DNA of 64,000 nucleotides from Kluyvera cryocrescens NBRC 102467 (GCF_001571285.1 NZ_BCTM01000007.1:1-64000), one strand, 5' to 3'; positions 12,941 through 26,187 are shown, counted from the stretch's first letter. Translations and numbers: made by a program. Notes: generated by a model not told the origin, from the sequence alone.

Positions 12941-12963
12941 ATTTTAGCGCTTATGGTACCGAA

Positions 12964-14610
12964 TCAGGATTTTTTCTTCTCGCGGCTATGCAGGCCACGT
13001 TTTTCCAGACCACGGTAAATCAGCTGCTGCTGAATAATGGTCACCAGGTTGCTGACGATATAGTAAACCACCAGACCGGATGGGAACCACAGGAAGAACA
13101 CCGTGAAGATGACCGGCATAAAGGTCATGATCTTCTGCTGCATCGGGTCGGTTACCGTGGTCGGAGACATCTTCTGAATGAAGAACATCGTCGCGCCCAT
13201 GATGATCGGCAGGATGTAGTACGGGTCTTGTGCAGACAGGTCGTGAATCCACAGGATAAACGGCGCATGACGCAGTTCAACGGATGCACTCAGCATGTAG
13301 TACAGCGCAAGGAAGATTGGCATCTGGATAATCAGCGGGAAGCAGCCACCCAGTGGGTTCACTTTTTCCGCTTTATACAGGGCCATCATTTCCTGGCTTT
13401 GACGCTGTTTGTCGTCGCCCAGACGCTCACGCATCGCCTGAATCTTCGGCTGCAGCATACGCATCTTCGCCATGGAGGTGTACTGCGCTTTAGTCAGCGG
13501 GTACATGATGCCACGAACGATAAAGGTGATAACGATGATGGAGAAGCCCCAGTTGCCCAGGAAGCTATGGATCCATTTCAGCAGTTTGAACAGCGGCTGA
13601 GAGATGAACCACAGCCAGCCATAGTCAACGGTCAGGTCCAGGTGTGGCGCAACGGCGGCCATTTTGTCCTGAATCGCTGGGCCCACCCACAGGGTGCTGT
13701 TCAGCTTATCAACCTGGCCTGGCTGAACCAGTACTGGCTGAGATTTGTAGCCAATGGCCACAACGCCGTTACCGAGGTTAGCGGTGTAAAGGTTGTTAGT
13801 GCCTTTGTTATCTGGAACCCATGCAGTGGTGAAGTACTGCTGCAGCATCGCCACCCAACCATTCTGGGTATTGGTGTTCAGGTTCTCGTTATCAACGATC
13901 GTATCGAATTTGTATTTTTCATATTTCGAATCGGAAGTTGAATACGCCGCGCCGCGGAAAGTATGCATGGTAGACAGGCCACCGGTCTGGGTATCACGAC
14001 TGGTTGGCAGCGCAGCGGTTTGCTTGAGCTGACCAAAGGTCGAGATTTCCAGCGGTTTGTCGCTGACGTTCTGCACGTTATAGCCAACGTTCACCGCATA
14101 ATCACCGCGTTTCAGGGTGAAGGTTTTGGTGAAGACGTTGCCCGCTTTATCGGTATAGGTCAGTGGAATGACGAGTTCATTCTGACCGTCAGCCAGTACA
14201 AACGCATCTTTATCAACGTTATACAGCGGACGAGGGCCGTTAGCCGGGTTATCCGGGCCATCACGACCGGTTAAGCCGCTCTGTGCCTGATAGATAAACT
14301 GTGGTGTGGTTTCCAGTAACTGGAACGGTTCGTTAGATTTCAGTGCTTTCGGGTATGCCGGAAGCAGTGCCTGCTCAACATCACCACCGCGGGTGTTGAT
14401 GGTCAGCTCAAGCACATCAGTTTTAACCGTGATCAGTTTCCCTTGGCCACTGGCTGGTACGCCCTGGTCTGCGGCGCTACCCGCTGCTGTGGTCGTAGTC
14501 TGCGTGGTCTGCTGCTGGGTCTGAGGATTGTTATCCTGCTCCCAGGCTTGCCAGATCATGAAAGACACGAACAACAAAGCGATGATAAGAAGATTGCGTT
14601 GCGAATCCAT
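12964..14610 (-). CDS. yidC: Membrane protein insertase YidC
   Basis: YidC inserts and folds inner-membrane proteins, alone or with SecYEG. The 548-residue product (E. coli length) has an N-terminal membrane anchor (residues about 5-22), a Gln/Thr-rich linker, a large periplasmic domain, and five C-terminal membrane segments. The hydrophilic-groove arginine is seen in [21 protein letters not shown] near residue 366. The C-terminal tail is basic (EKKKS), fitting ribosome contact. It starts two bases after the yidD stop, so the rnpA-yidD-yidC message is tightly packed. Confidence 0.98.
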   Translation of the reverse strand: MDSQRNLLIIALLFVSFMIWQAWEQDNNPQTQQQTTQTTTTAAGSAADQGVPASGQGKLITVKTDVLELTINTRGGDVEQALLPAYPKALKSNEPFQLLETTPQFIYQAQSGLTGRDGPDNPANGPRPLYNVDKDAFVLADGQNELVIPLTYTDKAGNVFTKTFTLKRGDYAVNVGYNVQNVSDKPLEISTFGQLKQTAALPTSRDTQTGGLSTMHTFRGAAYSTSDSKYEKYKFDTIVDNENLNTNTQNGWVAMLQQYFTTAWVPDNKGTNNLYTANLGNGVVAIGYKSQPVLVQPGQVDKLNSTLWVGPAIQDKMAAVAPHLDLTVDYGWLWFISQPLFKLLKWIHSFLGNWGFSIIVITFIVRGIMYPLTKAQYTSMAKMRMLQPKIQAMRERLGDDKQRQSQEMMALYKAEKVNPLGGCFPLIIQMPIFLALYYMLSASVELRHAPFILWIHDLSAQDPYYILPIIMGATMFFIQKMSPTTVTDPMQQKIMTFMPVIFTVFFLWFPSGLVVYYIVSNLVTIIQQQLIYRGLEKRGLHSREKKKS

Positions 14611-14612
14611 CG

Positions 14613-14870
14613 TTAGTGTTCTCTGGTATCAAATGGTCCAGGCGGGACGGGGTCGTCACCACCAGGGTGTAAAGGGTGGCATTTTAATACGCGTTTCACT
14701 GTCAACCAACTGCCTTTTATCACTCCAAACCTGCGCAATGCCTCAATTCCGTACTGAGAACAGGTTGGCGTGAAACGGCAATGCGGCCCGAGTAGCGGAC
14801 TAATCAGGCGCTGATAGACCCGAATCAGGCCTATCAGGAGCCGGGAGATAGGCGACAGTGACGGCGCCAT
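14613..14870 (-). CDS. yidD: Membrane protein insertion efficiency factor YidD
   Basis: YidD is a small protein bound to the inner face of the membrane through an amphipathic helix, which helps YidC-dependent insertion. The 85-residue product carries the family core: [18 protein letters not shown], then [15 protein letters not shown] with its conserved cysteine, then [18 protein letters not shown]. It begins 37 bases inside rnpA in another frame, an overlap also found in E. coli. Confidence 0.96.
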   Translation of the reverse strand: MAPSLSPISRLLIGLIRVYQRLISPLLGPHCRFTPTCSQYGIEALRRFGVIKGSWLTVKRVLKCHPLHPGGDDPVPPGPFDTREH

Positions 14871-15193
14871 AATTTTTCCAACGCTTCCGAGAGAGCACGG
14901 TTATCGAGATCGGCAACCCCTTTCTTCGCCACCACCACGAAATCCATAGGCGGAAGTTCATGCTGACGTAAACGGAAACTTTCACGCGTCAGACGTTTAA
15001 TCCGATTGCGTTCATGTGCGCGCTTAACGTTTTTCTTGGCGACGGTAAGACCGATGCGGGGATGCCCCAGCGAATTTAGGCGGCCGAGGATGGTGATTTG
15101 CGGCGTGCCAGCCCGTTGTGGCTGCTGGAAGACGAATGTGAAATGATTGGGAGTTAACAAACGTAACTCCCTGGGAAATGCTAGCTTAACCAC
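14834..15193 (-). CDS. rnpA: Ribonuclease P protein component
   Basis: RnpA is the protein cofactor of RNase P, which removes 5' leaders from precursor tRNAs. The 119-residue basic protein begins [21 protein letters not shown] and contains the RNR motif [18 protein letters not shown] near residues 54-71, which contacts the RNA subunit. It follows rpmH by 17 bases, as in other enterobacteria, so it shares the rpmH promoter. The ATG-equivalent start is taken at 15193 by homology. Confidence 0.97.
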   Translation of the reverse strand: MVKLAFPRELRLLTPNHFTFVFQQPQRAGTPQITILGRLNSLGHPRIGLTVAKKNVKRAHERNRIKRLTRESFRLRQHELPPMDFVVVAKKGVADLDNRALSEALEKLWRRHCRLSPGS

Positions 15194-15210
15194 TCGAAGG
15201 GTTAGCTTTA

Positions 15211-15600
<390 letters not shown>

Positions 15601-16124
15601 CCTGCCTGTTAAAGCGCAAGGATCATCCTGGATCTTTGTTAGATCATTTAAGCAGAAATTTGTCGCTAGTCATTAATTTTTCCAATATGCGAAGGAAATC
15701 GTGCCTCCTCTTCGCCGGGATCGTTTACACTTACCGCTTCCGGATCCAGCCTGTGGATAAATCGGGAAGAATCTGTGAGAAACAGAAGATCTCTGGCGCA
15801 GTTTACGCTATGATCCTCGGCCCGATCGCGATCGGTGGATCGTTTAGGGGAAGTACCGCGCTCTTTCAGCACAGCGTCTGAAGGGCCGTTGAAAACCGCA
15901 AATAGCGGTTCGCACGTCACCCGCTTGCATCGGGTCTATTCGACGTGCGTCAAAAATCACGAATTTTTAATCTTATACACAGCATTTGTTCGGGCTGCAT
16001 TTTTGCAGCAGCTGAATGAATCCCCGACAGCATTCAGTTTTGCTGACGGTAGGGTTTTCAGAGGTAGCCTGCAGGTTTGCCTGGAGGATGATGTGTATCG
16101 ACTTTTTTTCGAGTGGAGTCCGCC
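15601..16124 (+). promoter_or_regulatory. dnaA control region, GATC-rich with DnaA boxes
   Basis: This stretch precedes dnaA. Ten GATC sites fall between 15621 and 15841 (15621, 15631, 15642, 15719, 15743, 15788, 15812, 15824, 15830, 15838), about ten times the chance density, as expected for Dam/SeqA sequestration of the dnaA promoter. A perfect DnaA box (TTATCCACA) lies at 15752-15760 on the minus strand and a second, TTATACACA, at 15973-15981. TATGAT at 15810-15815 is a candidate -10 of the main dnaA promoter. Parts match the remembered E. coli dnaA upstream sequence. It is the dnaA promoter, not oriC. Confidence 0.85.
15752..15760 (-). promoter_or_regulatory. DnaA box
   Basis: TGTGGATAA on the plus strand is the complement of the consensus DnaA box TTATCCACA. 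It lies just upstream of the likely main dnaA promoter, matching the autoregulatory box of E. coli. Confidence 0.9.
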
Positions 16125-17522
16125 GTGTCACTTTCGCTTTGGCAGCAATGTCTTGCCCGATTGCAGGATGAGTTACCAGCCACAGAATTCAGCATGTGGA
16201 TCCGCCCATTGCAGGCGGAACTAAGCGATAACACGCTGGCCCTGTACGCGCCAAATCGTTTTGTGCTTGATTGGGTACGGGATAAATACCTCAATAACAT
16301 CAACGGACTGTTGAATGATTTCTGCGGGACAGATGCCCCGCAGCTGCGTTTTGAGGTCGGCACCAAGCCTGTCACGCAAACCCTTAAAGAAACGGCGAGC
16401 GTGAGCGCCCCGGCGCAAACGGCACAAGTTTATGCGCCACGCGTCGCACCGGCACCGCGTGCGGGTTGGGATAACGTCCCGGCACCTGCGGAACCGTCCT
16501 ACCGCTCCAATGTTAACGTTAAGCACACCTTTGATAACTTTGTTGAAGGTAAATCGAACCAGCTAGCCCGTGCGGCGGCGCGCCAGGTTGCGGACAATCC
16601 AGGCGGCGCCTATAACCCACTGTTCCTCTACGGCGGCACGGGTTTAGGTAAAACGCACCTGCTGCATGCGGTAGGAAACGGCATTATTGCCCGTAAACCG
16701 AATGCAAAAGTGGTGTATATGCACTCCGAACGCTTTGTCCAGGACATGGTAAAAGCCCTGCAAAACAACGCGATCGAAGAGTTTAAACGCTACTACCGCT
16801 CCGTAGATGCATTGCTTATCGATGACATTCAATTCTTTGCTAATAAAGAACGATCCCAGGAAGAGTTTTTCCATACCTTTAACGCCCTGCTGGAAGGTAA
16901 TCAGCAGATCATCCTCACGTCGGATCGCTATCCGAAAGAGATCAATGGCGTAGAAGATCGTCTTAAATCCCGTTTCGGCTGGGGGCTGACCGTCGCCATC
17001 GAACCGCCTGAGCTTGAGACTCGCGTCGCTATTCTGATGAAAAAAGCCGACGAAAATGATATTCGTCTGCCAGGCGAAGTGGCGTTCTTTATTGCCAAGC
17101 GTCTACGCTCTAACGTGCGTGAACTTGAAGGGGCGCTGAACCGCGTTATCGCCAACGCCAATTTTACCGGCCGGGCGATCACCATCGATTTCGTGCGTGA
17201 AGCACTGCGCGATCTGCTGGCGCTGCAGGAAAAGCTGGTCACCATCGACAATATTCAGAAGACGGTGGCGGAGTATTACAAAATCAAAATTGCGGACTTG
17301 CTCTCCAAGCGACGCTCTCGCTCGGTTGCGCGTCCGCGCCAGATGGCGATGGCGTTGGCGAAAGAGCTCACCAACCACAGTCTGCCGGAAATTGGCGATG
17401 CGTTTGGTGGCCGTGACCATACCACCGTGCTGCACGCCTGCCGTAAGATTGAGCAGCTGCGTGAAGAAAGCCACGATATCAAAGAAGACTTTTCCAATTT
17501 AATCAGAACATTGTCGTCGTGA
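16125..17522 (+). CDS. dnaA: Chromosomal replication initiator DnaA
   Basis: DnaA binds DnaA boxes at oriC, melts the origin and loads DnaB. The 465-residue product (E. coli 467) has domain [17 protein letters not shown], a variable Ala/Pro linker (about residues 80-130), the AAA+ domain with Walker [10 protein letters not shown] and Walker B LLIDDIQF, and the C-terminal DNA-binding helix-turn-helix [13 protein letters not shown]...[16 protein letters not shown] use the GTG at 16125, as in E. coli, with GGAG seven bases upstream; another in-frame GTG at 16113 is less likely. It leads the dnaA-dnaN-recF-gyrB series. Confidence 0.98.
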   Translation: MSLSLWQQCLARLQDELPATEFSMWIRPLQAELSDNTLALYAPNRFVLDWVRDKYLNNINGLLNDFCGTDAPQLRFEVGTKPVTQTLKETASVSAPAQTAQVYAPRVAPAPRAGWDNVPAPAEPSYRSNVNVKHTFDNFVEGKSNQLARAAARQVADNPGGAYNPLFLYGGTGLGKTHLLHAVGNGIIARKPNAKVVYMHSERFVQDMVKALQNNAIEEFKRYYRSVDALLIDDIQFFANKERSQEEFFHTFNALLEGNQQIILTSDRYPKEINGVEDRLKSRFGWGLTVAIEPPELETRVAILMKKADENDIRLPGEVAFFIAKRLRSNVRELEGALNRVIANANFTGRAITIDFVREALRDLLALQEKLVTIDNIQKTVAEYYKIKIADLLSKRRSRSVARPRQMAMALAKELTNHSLPEIGDAFGGRDHTTVLHACRKIEQLREESHDIKEDFSNLIRTLSS

Positions 17523-17526
17523 TCCT

Positions 17527-18627
17527 ATGAAATTTACCGTAGAACGTGAACATTTATTAAAACCGTTACAACAGGTGAGTGGCCCGCTTGGCGGGCGTCC
17601 GACATTGCCGATTCTGGGTAACCTGCTGCTGCAGGTCGCGGACGGCACGCTGTCGCTGACCGGTACCGATTTAGAAATGGAAATGGTAGCGCGCGTTACG
17701 CTGCTTCAACCGCATGAACCGGGCGCGACTACCGTGCCGGCGCGTAAATTCTTCGACATTTGTCGTGGCCTGCCGGAAGGTGCGGAAATCGTTGTGCAGC
17801 TGGAAGGCGACCGCATGCTGGTACGCTCTGGCCGTAGCCGCTTCTCACTGTCTACGCTGCCCGCTGCCGACTTCCCGAACCTGGACGACTGGCAGAGCGA
17901 CGTTGAGTTCACGCTGCCACAGGCGACGATGAAACGTTTGATTGAAGCCACTCAGTTCTCGATGGCTCATCAGGACGTGCGCTATTACTTAAACGGCATG
18001 CTGTTTGAAACCGAAGGCGAAGAGCTGCGTACCGTAGCGACCGATGGGCACCGCCTGGCGGTCTGTTCGATGCCGGTTGGGCAATCTCTGCCGAGCCATT
18101 CGGTGATCGTGCCGCGTAAAGGGGTGATTGAGCTGATGCGTATGCTTGACGGTGGCGATACGCCGCTGCGCGTGCAGATTGGCAGCAATAACATCCGCGC
18201 CCACGTCGGCGATTTTATCTTTACGTCCAAGCTGGTGGATGGTCGTTTCCCTGACTATCGCCGCGTGTTGCCGAAAAATCCGGATAAACACCTGGAAGCT
18301 GGCTGCGATATCCTCAAGCAGGCGTTTGCCCGTGCGGCCATTCTCTCAAACGAGAAATTCCGCGGCGTGCGTCTGTATGTGAGTGAGAACCAGATTAAAA
18401 TCACGGCCAATAACCCAGAGCAGGAAGAGGCAGAAGAGATTCTGGATGTCTCCTATCCTGGTACCGAGCTGGAAATCGGCTTCAACGTTAGCTACGTGCT
18501 GGATGTGCTGAACGCGCTGAAATGCGAAACCGTCCGTATCCTGCTGACGGACTCCGTCTCCAGCGTGCAGATTGAAGACGCAGCCAGCCAAAGCGCGGCT
18601 TACGTCGTGATGCCAATGAGACTGTAG
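17527..18627 (+). CDS. dnaN: DNA polymerase III beta sliding clamp
   Basis: DnaN forms the dimeric ring that tethers DNA polymerase III and other partners to DNA. The 366-residue product has the E. coli length and three similar domains; it begins MKFTVEREHLLKPLQQV and ends AAYVVMPMRL, the C-terminal strand lining the partner-binding pocket. It starts four bases after dnaA. In E. coli recF follows with overlapping stop and start codons; here 207 bases of palindromic sequence intervene and the stop is TAG. Confidence 0.98.
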   Translation: MKFTVEREHLLKPLQQVSGPLGGRPTLPILGNLLLQVADGTLSLTGTDLEMEMVARVTLLQPHEPGATTVPARKFFDICRGLPEGAEIVVQLEGDRMLVRSGRSRFSLSTLPAADFPNLDDWQSDVEFTLPQATMKRLIEATQFSMAHQDVRYYLNGMLFETEGEELRTVATDGHRLAVCSMPVGQSLPSHSVIVPRKGVIELMRMLDGGDTPLRVQIGSNNIRAHVGDFIFTSKLVDGRFPDYRRVLPKNPDKHLEAGCDILKQAFARAAILSNEKFRGVRLYVSENQIKITANNPEQEEAEEILDVSYPGTELEIGFNVSYVLDVLNALKCETVRILLTDSVSSVQIEDAASQSAAYVVMPMRL

Positions 18628-18636
18628 TGTCTGATA

Positions 18637-18815
18637 AGGGGCAGGTTTACTTGCCATTTCGCCTCCCGGCAGTGCTCGACAAAACGCTTTGCGTTTTGGA
18701 CGTCTGTAAGACGGTCCGATGGACGAGCGGAGCGAGCAAATGCTCGCGTACTTCGTGTACGCTCCGCTTTCTGTGCGCTGGCGGTAGACGAACTGGCTGC
18801 GACACCCATGCCCCT
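18637..18815. repeat. Imperfect palindromic intergenic element between dnaN and recF
   Basis: A structured block separates dnaN and recF. Outer arms: AGGGGCA (18637-18643) matches TGCCCCT (18809-18815). Inner arms: 18653-18675 matches the complement of 18775-18797 at 18 of 23 positions. Inside are a perfect hairpin AAAACGC/GCGTTTT (18681-18697), an 8-base stem GCGGAGCG (18727-18734) with CGCTCCGC (18760-18767), and GCGAGCA/TGCTCGC (18732-18747). The whole could fold into one branched structure. TGTC occurs at both outer edges of the inserted segment (18628-18631 and 18836-18839), a possible 4-base target duplication. It is not ERIC or a standard REP; the family is unknown to me. Confidence 0.8.
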
Positions 18816-18834
18816 GGACGAATATAATCAGCTT

Positions 18835-22351
<3,517 letters not shown>

Positions 22352-22370
22352 TCGCGTGTCGAACCCACGA

Positions 22371-22401
22371 AAACGCCTGAATCTTTCAGGCGTTTTTTTT
22401 T
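22371..22401 (+). terminator. gyrB terminator
   Basis: AAACGCCTGAA at 22371-22381 pairs with TTCAGGCGTTT at 22385-22395 around TCT, followed by a T run. It closes the dnaA-dnaN-recF-gyrB series. Confidence 0.9.
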
Positions 22402-22464
22402 GCCCCATCCCGCGATCACCTATACTTCACTACGTCTTCTATTAACCGCAATTTGAGGTGGAAC

Positions 22465-22866
22465 ATGGGGCTTTTTGATGATGTGGTTGGCTCATTACTG
22501 CAAGGGGATTCCGGGAAATATCAGGCAATCCTGACCTGGGTAAACGAGCAGGGCGGTGTACAGGCGCTGCTGGAAAAGCTGCAAAACGGTGGATTGGGCG
22601 ATATTGCGTCATCGTGGATTAGCAATCAGCAGAGTAACCAGCCGATTAGCGGCGATCAGGTTGAATCTGCGCTGGGAACCTCAGCCGTATCGGATCTGGG
22701 GCAAAAGTTGGGCGTAGATACCGGCTCCGCCTCTGCGATGTTAGCCGACTATCTGCCGAAAATCATTGATGCGCTCTCGCCGCAGGGTGAAGTTGATCCG
22801 CAGGCGCATAATGACCTGCTATCCGCCGGCATGAATCTGCTTAAGGGCGGCAAGCTTTTTGGCTAG
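22465..22866 (+). CDS. yidB: DUF937 protein YidB
   Basis: YidB is a 133-residue soluble protein of the DUF937 family with no established function. It begins MGLFDDVVGSLL, and includes LGTSAVSDLGQKLGVDTGSASAML, which looks like a helix-turn-helix-type fold, and KIIDALSPQGEV near the end. The start at 22465 has GAGGTGG about six bases upstream; the in-frame TTG at 22453 is rejected. It matches E. coli YidB (132 residues). It stands alone between the gyrB terminator and yidA. Confidence 0.9.
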   Translation: MGLFDDVVGSLLQGDSGKYQAILTWVNEQGGVQALLEKLQNGGLGDIASSWISNQQSNQPISGDQVESALGTSAVSDLGQKLGVDTGSASAMLADYLPKIIDALSPQGEVDPQAHNDLLSAGMNLLKGGKLFG

Positions 22867-22987
22867 CGAAACGACAAAAGGGGAGCACGCATTGTGCGTT
22901 GTATCCCCGTTTTAACCCGCTATAGCTGCTGTTTTTTGAGCTAAACCGAGTTAGCATGAGGATAGACTCATCTAACCTGGGGATCTC

Positions 22988-23800
22988 ATGGCTATTAAAC
23001 TGATTGCAATCGACATGGACGGAACATTGCTGTTGCCGGACCACACTATTTCTCCTGCGGTAAAAAACGCGCTGGAAGCTGCACGCGCGAAGGGAGTTAA
23101 CGTGGTTTTGACCACCGGGCGTCCGTACGCTGGCGTGCATAGCTACTTGAAAGAGCTGGGCATGAATAAGCCAGGAGATTACTGCATTACCTACAACGGC
23201 GCACTGGTTCAAAAAGCCGGTGACGGCAGCACGGTGGCACAAACCGCGCTGAACTATGACGATTACCGCTTCCTGGAAGAACTCTCCCGCAAAGTGGGTT
23301 CTCACTTCCATGCTCTGGATCGCAATACCCTGTACACCGCGAACCGCGATATCAGCTACTACACGGTGCATGAATCCTTTGTCGCGACCATCCCACTGGT
23401 CTTCTGTGAAGCCGAAAAAATGGACCCGGCGACCGAATTCCTGAAAGTGATGATGATTGACGAACCGGCCATCCTCGACAAAGCGATCGCGCGCATTCCG
23501 CCAGAAGTCAAAGAGAAATACACCGTACTGAAAAGCTCGCCGTACTTCCTCGAAATCCTCGACAAGCGCGTCAACAAAGGCACCGGCGTGAAGTCTCTGG
23601 CCGACGTCTTGGGCATTAAGCAAGAAGAGATCATGGCCATTGGCGATCAGGAAAACGACATTGCAATGATCGAATTCGCCGGCGTTGGCGTGGCGATGGA
23701 TAACGCGATTCCTGCGGTGAAAGAGGTGGCAAACTTCGTCACCAAATCCAACCTGGAAGACGGCGTGGCATACGCTATTGAGAAGTTTGTGCTGAACTGA
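22988..23800 (+). CDS. yidA: Cof-type HAD sugar-phosphatase YidA
   Basis: YidA is a cytoplasmic HAD-superfamily IIB phosphatase; the E. coli enzyme hydrolyses erythrose 4-phosphate, alpha-glucose 1-phosphate and similar sugar phosphates. The 270-residue product shows the nucleophile motif AIDMDGTLLLPDH at residues 7-19, motif II TTGRPY, the C2 cap domain in the middle, motif III Lys in RVNKGTGVKSL, and motif IV GDQENDIAMIE. GGGGA lies upstream of the start. In E. coli the dgo galactonate genes follow; here yidR follows directly. Confidence 0.95.
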   Translation: MAIKLIAIDMDGTLLLPDHTISPAVKNALEAARAKGVNVVLTTGRPYAGVHSYLKELGMNKPGDYCITYNGALVQKAGDGSTVAQTALNYDDYRFLEELSRKVGSHFHALDRNTLYTANRDISYYTVHESFVATIPLVFCEAEKMDPATEFLKVMMIDEPAILDKAIARIPPEVKEKYTVLKSSPYFLEILDKRVNKGTGVKSLADVLGIKQEEIMAIGDQENDIAMIEFAGVGVAMDNAIPAVKEVANFVTKSNLEDGVAYAIEKFVLN

Positions 23801-23810
23801 TTTTTACGTT

Positions 23811-23828
23811 GCCCGGCTGAGGCCGGGC
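23811..23828. terminator. Hairpin after yidA
   Basis: GCCCGGC at 23811-23817 pairs with GCCGGGC at 23822-23828 around TGAG. The T tail is weak (ATTTC), so this is a poor terminator or a REP-like hairpin. Confidence 0.5.
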
Positions 23829-23903
23829 ATTTCACTGAAAGCCTTATGGCTTCCTCTCTTCACGTGGTAAAAGTATGCGGTATCTTTTGACCGGGACTCA
23901 GCC

Positions 23904-25130
23904 ATGAAACAAATCACTTTCGCACCACGTCATCATCAGCTCACAAACACTCGAACATGGACCGCAGACAGCCAGTGGCTGGTTTTCGATGTCCGTCCTT
24001 CGGGCGCATCGTTTACCGGTGAGACCATTGAGCGTGTGAATGTGAAGAGTGGGGACGTTGAGGTGATTTATCGGGCAAGCCAGGGTGCGCACGTCGGCGT
24101 GGTGACGGTGCATCCGTCGGCCGAAAGGTATGTGTTTATTCACGGTCCGGAGAATCCGGATGCGCAATGGCAATACGATTTTCACCACCGTCGCGGCGTG
24201 GTGGCTGAGCAGGGCAACGTTCAGAATCTTGACGCGATGGATATCACCCCTCCGTTTACTCCAGGTGCGCTACGCGGCGGCAGCCATGTCCACGTTTACA
24301 GCCCAAACGGCGACTACGTGAGTTTTACCTATAACGACCATGTTCTTCATGAACACGATCCGGCGCTGGATTTGCGTAACGTTGGCGTTGCGACCCCGTT
24401 CGGCCCCGTTGTGCCTGCTGGTCACCATCCTCGCGAGTATTCGGGTAGCCACTGGAGCGTGCTGATAAGCCAGACTACGGCGATGCCGCGTCCGGGCAGC
24501 GATGAGATCAATCGCGCCTACGAAGAGGGCTGGGTGGGTAACGATCGGCTGGCTTTTATCGGCGACACGCTGTCGGTTGATGGCAAGAAAGTGCCGGAGC
24601 TGTTTATCGTCGACCTGCCAAAAGATGAAGCGGGTTGGAAACAGCCGGGTGATGCGCCGTTGGCAGGAACGGATACTACGCTGCCTGCCCCTCCTGCCGG
24701 CGTACGCCAGCAGCGTTTGACCTTCACCCATCAGCGAGCGTATCCGGGGCTGGTAAATGTGCCGCGTCACTGGGTGCGCAGCAATCCGCTGGGTTCGCAG
24801 GTTGCCGTATTGATGCGTGATGACCACGGCGTAGTGCAACTGTGGCTTGTGTCGCCACAGGGCGGAGAGCCGCAGCAACTCACCCACAATAGGACTGATA
24901 TTCAGTCGGCGTTCAACTGGCATCCGTCAGGAAATTGGCTGGGCTTTGTGCTGGATGGCCGCATCGCGCTGTGCGATGCGAAAAGCGGTGAGGTGACATT
25001 TTTAACGACCGATCACGCAAATCCGCCGTCGGCGGATGCGGTGGTCTTCTCACCCGATGGGCATGAAATTGCCTGGATGGAAGAGGTTGCAGGTTTCCGC
25101 CAGATTTGGACGACGAAAACCAGCCGCTAG
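23904..25130 (+). CDS. yidR: DUF3748 beta-propeller-like protein YidR
   Basis: YidR is a 408-residue protein of unknown function (DUF3748; E. coli 415). It has repeated segments such as SQWLVFDVRPSGAS, GDYVSFTYNDHVLHEHDP, GGEPQQLTHNRTDIQSAFNWHPSGNWLGF and SADAVVFSPDGHEIAWMEE. These resemble the WD40-like repeats of TolB and prolyl oligopeptidase propellers. No signal peptide is apparent. The stop lies one base from the stop of convergent yidQ. Enzymatic activity cannot be inferred. Confidence 0.9.
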   Translation: MKQITFAPRHHQLTNTRTWTADSQWLVFDVRPSGASFTGETIERVNVKSGDVEVIYRASQGAHVGVVTVHPSAERYVFIHGPENPDAQWQYDFHHRRGVVAEQGNVQNLDAMDITPPFTPGALRGGSHVHVYSPNGDYVSFTYNDHVLHEHDPALDLRNVGVATPFGPVVPAGHHPREYSGSHWSVLISQTTAMPRPGSDEINRAYEEGWVGNDRLAFIGDTLSVDGKKVPELFIVDLPKDEAGWKQPGDAPLAGTDTTLPAPPAGVRQQRLTFTHQRAYPGLVNVPRHWVRSNPLGSQVAVLMRDDHGVVQLWLVSPQGGEPQQLTHNRTDIQSAFNWHPSGNWLGFVLDGRIALCDAKSGEVTFLTTDHANPPSADAVVFSPDGHEIAWMEEVAGFRQIWTTKTSR

Positions 25131-25131
25131 A

Positions 25132-25464
25132 TTACTGAGTTGGCATGGGCGCTGGTGGAATCACCGAATTGGTCGCCAGCGTCTCCTGTTCGCTCTTTTC
25201 AACGCGTGAGCGTACAGAGTTATCTTTGCGGAAGAAATCCCACGGTAGCAGAACCGTATCCATCACGGCGGTAAACGGCATATCCAGGGCGACCAGTGAT
25301 TTGGTGGCCCAGCCGTTATCGGTATCGCTCAGCATCTCTGCGCTGGCTCGCGTACCAGGATAAGTCCCTTCTTTGCCGCCCGTATGCGACATCACGCTGG
25401 AACACCCTCCTGATAAGAAGATCCCCCCAACCAGCGCCGTTTTAATCAGAACATTTTTCATCAT
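25132..25464 (-). CDS. yidQ: YidQ family outer-membrane-type lipoprotein
   Basis: YidQ is a short DUF1375 lipoprotein of unknown function. With the start at 25464 it has 110 residues, as in E. coli. It begins MMKNVLIKTALVGG and carries the lipobox LSGGC near residue 22, so the mature protein starts at that Cys. Ser at position +2 would direct it to the outer membrane. The body includes GGKEGTYPGTRAS and FTAVMDTVLLPWDFFRKD. AAGAG lies six bases upstream. The 35 further in-frame codons upstream have no support. It diverges from ibpA. Confidence 0.88.
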   Translation of the reverse strand: MMKNVLIKTALVGGIFLSGGCSSVMSHTGGKEGTYPGTRASAEMLSDTDNGWATKSLVALDMPFTAVMDTVLLPWDFFRKDNSVRSRVEKSEQETLATNSVIPPAPMPTQ

Positions 25465-25638
25465 GAGCTCTTCATTGTTATGAGCATAAAAAAGCCCGTC
25501 TTCCGGGTTATAGCCACCCGTTGCCAAAATAGAAAGCCCTGGATCGCCGCTCTGTGGCGGCTGTCGCACTTTGACCTTTTGTGCTCTGACCAGTGTAAGC
25601 CTTCTGCAGGAAAGTGCAAAAAAAGTCAGACAAGGGGG

Positions 25639-25665
25639 CTTGAAAAAGGTTCTTCCCCCCTCATT
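25639..25665 (+). promoter_or_regulatory. Sigma-32 heat-shock promoter of ibpA
   Basis: CTTGAAA at 25639-25645 and the C-rich -10 element CCCCTCAT at 25657-25664 are 11 bases apart and match the sigma-32 consensus. It lies about 110 bases before ibpA, as in E. coli. Confidence 0.88.
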
Positions 25666-25670
25666 TTATA

Positions 25671-25773
25671 GGTGTAGCCGAAGAGAGCATGCCTACGGGG
25701 TGTTCGGGCTTCAACGACCTGTCCATGATGGAAGGTTTTTAATTTCTCGCTGATTTTCAGGAGCTATTTAACT
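25671..25773 (+). ncRNA. ROSE-like RNA thermometer in the ibpA leader
   Basis: The long ibpA leader follows the sigma-32 promoter. It contains TCGCT at about 25746, which can pair with the AGGA of the ribosome-binding site at 25759, the hallmark U(U/C)GCU anti-Shine-Dalgarno of ROSE elements. Upstream segments can form further stems. ibpA leaders in E. coli and Salmonella are known thermometers; the fold here is inferred by eye. Confidence 0.75.
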
Positions 25774-26187
25774 ATGCGTAACTTTGACTTATCTCCGCTA
25801 TACCGTTCTGCCATTGGTTTTGACCGCCTGTTCAACCTGTTAGAAAACAATCAAACACAAAGTAACGGTGGCTACCCTCCGTATAACGTTGAACTGGTTG
25901 ATGAAAACCACTATCGCATAGCGATTGCAGTGGCCGGTTTTGCGGAAAGCGAACTGGAAATTACCGCGCAGGATAACGTGCTGGTGGTGAAAGGCGCTCA
26001 TGAAGCGGATCAGAAAGAACGCACCTATCTCTATCAGGGTATTGCCGAGCGCAACTTTGAACGCAAATTCCAGTTAGCGGAAAATATCCACGTGCGTGGC
26101 GCTAACCTGGTCAACGGCCTGCTGTATATCGAACTGGAACGCGTGATTCCAGAAGCGAACAAACCGCGCCGTATCGAAATTAACTAA
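25774..26187 (+). CDS. ibpA: Small heat-shock protein IbpA
   Basis: IbpA is a small heat-shock chaperone that coats aggregating proteins and keeps them ready for DnaK/ClpB refolding. The 137-residue product (E. coli length) has an N-terminal arm beginning [20 protein letters not shown], an alpha-crystallin domain from about residue 35 to 125 ([17 protein letters not shown]), and the C-terminal I-x-I tail in RRIEIN. It is preceded by a sigma-32 promoter and a thermometer leader and is followed 94 bases later by ibpB. Confidence 0.97.
   Translation: MRNFDLSPLYRSAIGFDRLFNLLENNQTQSNGGYPPYNVELVDENHYRIAIAVAGFAESELEITAQDNVLVVKGAHEADQKERTYLYQGIAERNFERKFQLAENIHVRGANLVNGLLYIELERVIPEANKPRRIEIN

Noticed and set aside
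13000-13941. Long frames antisense to yidC, gyrB, ilvB and others
   Set aside because: They are shadows of well-conserved genes, lack ribosome sites and have unnatural residue composition.
15601-15990. GATC- and DnaA-box-rich DNA as the chromosomal origin
   Set aside because: It lacks the ordered 13-mer AT repeats and box array of oriC and matches the known dnaA promoter context; enterobacterial oriC lies near mnmG/mioC, outside this window.
16113-16124. Earlier in-frame GTG start for dnaA
   Set aside because: The GTG at 16125 has the better spaced GGAG and gives the conserved MSLSLWQQ start of enterobacterial DnaA.
18627-18827. A 66-codon frame spanning the dnaN-recF insertion
   Set aside because: It has a GTG start overlapping the dnaN stop, no ribosome site and a composition set by the hairpins; the palindromic structure explains the sequence better than coding.
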